Origin: Clostridia bacterium
Lineage (GTDB): Bacteria > Bacillota > Clostridia > Lachnospirales > Anaerotignaceae
DNA: 6,126 nucleotides
Assembly: GCA_900757025.1 (NCBI GenBank)
Contig: CAAEMG010000158.1
Span: 1-6,126 of the forward strand
Direction: 5' to 3'
The notes under the pieces were generated by a model. The model was not told where the DNA came from. It made no database searches and was given only the letters and a program-made list of their open reading frames with translations. Both the position numbers and the translations under genes were made by a program. Of this stretch, positions 5,235 to 6,126 are shown one piece after another (within the stretch, counting starts at the first letter, position 1; every line of letters begins with the position of its first letter).

Positions 5235-6126
5235 ATGATAAAAGAAGTAGTTCTGTTTTTGGAGATGATAATGGTTTTTAGTGGCGCAGCGCATACAGAA
5301 CCTGCAAAGACGCAAAAAAAAGAGGGAAAAGAATATCTTCAGATTGTCACTCTGAATTATAAAAATGGTGAAAACGATAAGGATGGCATTTTATTGGATT
5401 TATATGAGTATTCAGTATCGGACAGCAAGACGACAGAAGTGGTTGAGCTGCCGGTAAATTCTACATATCCTGTTGCGTATTATGACCATGCCAGAGAGAA
5501 GGTATTCTTTAGCGATGACCCGAATGGGTATTATTATGACAATTTATATGAATATGATTTTAAAACCGATACTGTAAAGCAGGTAACTTTTGGAAAAAAT
5601 ATGTATAATGATATGCTTGCTGTTAACGACAAACTGTATTTGAATGTAGCTCCTATTTATTGTACGGTTACCAAGTCTGCTATTTTTGATATGGATACAT
5701 ATGAGATTACATATTTGGATGAAAAAGATGATGATACTTGGTACACGTCACTGTCATATAATTCATCGACAAATAGTTTCCTGACGGTGACAAATTCTGA
5801 TGATGAAATGAGGACAGATTGGGTAAGAGGAGTTACTCATATACGCCCGAAAAATATAGTTAGTTTTTTGCCGGATTTTAAAGATATTAAAACGCTTTAC
5901 CACACAGAGGACTATGAAATGCGTCTTGCTCGTCAGTTAGACGATAACCATATTTTACTGACATATGATGCATCAATGATGTCTATGGAGCCAAGACGGC
6001 TGAAAATATTAGATGTCGAGAGTAAGAAAGTTTCGGATTATGACATTCCTGGTATATATGAGGTTTATTCTTTTTATCCACGGGATAATGGTAAGGGGAT
6101 ATTTATTTTAGGCAGGGACAGCAATA
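5235..6126 (+). CDS. Hypothetical, probably exported, beta-propeller-like protein (3' partial)
   Basis: An open frame of 297 codons runs off the right edge without a stop. It starts at ATG 5235 with GGGAGG (5220-5225) nine bases upstream; an in-frame stop at 5181 and no earlier ATG support this start. I do not recognise a named family. The N-terminus has a short hydrophobic stretch (VVLFLEMIMVF, 5-15) then SGAAHTEPAKT, which resembles a lipoprotein signal except that alanine stands where the lipobox cysteine would be. Export is therefore likely but not certain. The rest is rich in Tyr, Asp and Asn and shows recurring strand pairs such as REKVFFSDDP...NLYEYDFKTDTVKQVTF (87-119), KLYLNVAP...SAIFDMDTYEITYLD (133-162) and RLKILDVESKKVSDYDIPG (255-273). 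This is the look of WD40/TolB-like propeller blades, where a value is read and summarised. Leucine codon use differs strongly from the neighbours (few CTT, many CTG and TTA). Function unknown. Confidence 0.82.
   Translation, partial: MIKEVVLFLEMIMVFSGAAHTEPAKTQKKEGKEYLQIVTLNYKNGENDKDGILLDLYEYSVSDSKTTEVVELPVNSTYPVAYYDHAREKVFFSDDPNGYYYDNLYEYDFKTDTVKQVTFGKNMYNDMLAVNDKLYLNVAPIYCTVTKSAIFDMDTYEITYLDEKDDDTWYTSLSYNSSTNSFLTVTNSDDEMRTDWVRGVTHIRPKNIVSFLPDFKDIKTLYHTEDYEMRLARQLDDNHILLTYDASMMSMEPRRLKILDVESKKVSDYDIPGIYEVYSFYPRDNGKGIFILGRDSN

Noticed and set aside
5130..5315. Minus-strand open frame of 61 codons between the LysR gene and the right-edge gene
   Set aside because: It overlaps the start of a better-supported plus-strand gene with a strong ribosome binding site, and its product looks random.

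Overview
The window looks like chromosome from a low-GC Clostridia-type Firmicute. The DNA is AT-rich, Shine-Dalgarno sites are strong (AGGAGG, GGGAGG), leucine is mostly CTT, isoleucine mostly ATA and arginine mostly AGA. The gene families (stalk-domain amidase, ysnA/ysnB-like pair, YczE-like membrane protein) fit that group. A placement near the Lachnospirales is only a guess.

Layout. Positions 1-2040 hold the 3' part of a large secreted N-acetylmuramoyl-L-alanine amidase, whose start and probable signal peptide lie before the window. It ends at a strong hairpin terminator. After a 219-base AT-rich gap comes a tight two-gene operon: rdgB (XTP/dITP diphosphatase) and a YfcE/YsnB-type metallophosphoesterase, 2 bases apart. 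A hairpin at 3377-3420 can stop transcription from both sides. It separates this operon from a convergent gene on the minus strand, a six-helix YczE-like (DUF6198-type) membrane protein. That gene shares a 137-base divergent promoter region with a GltC-like LysR regulator on the plus strand. The region contains a clean T-N11-A dyad where such a regulator would be expected to bind. After the LysR gene, a gene begins at 5235 and runs off the right edge. It encodes a probably exported protein of repeated beta-strand pattern, with codon use clearly different from its neighbours.

How the parts work together. The amidase remodels peptidoglycan outside the cell. RdgB cleans the nucleotide pool of inosine and xanthosine triphosphates, and its partner is a cytoplasmic phosphodiesterase. 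The LysR protein probably controls the divergent membrane protein and itself. Most of the window is ordinary core chromosome. The least explained part is the right edge, with its codon-use break, altered lipobox-like sequence and unknown function. No RNA genes, CRISPR arrays, insertion sequences or origins were seen.
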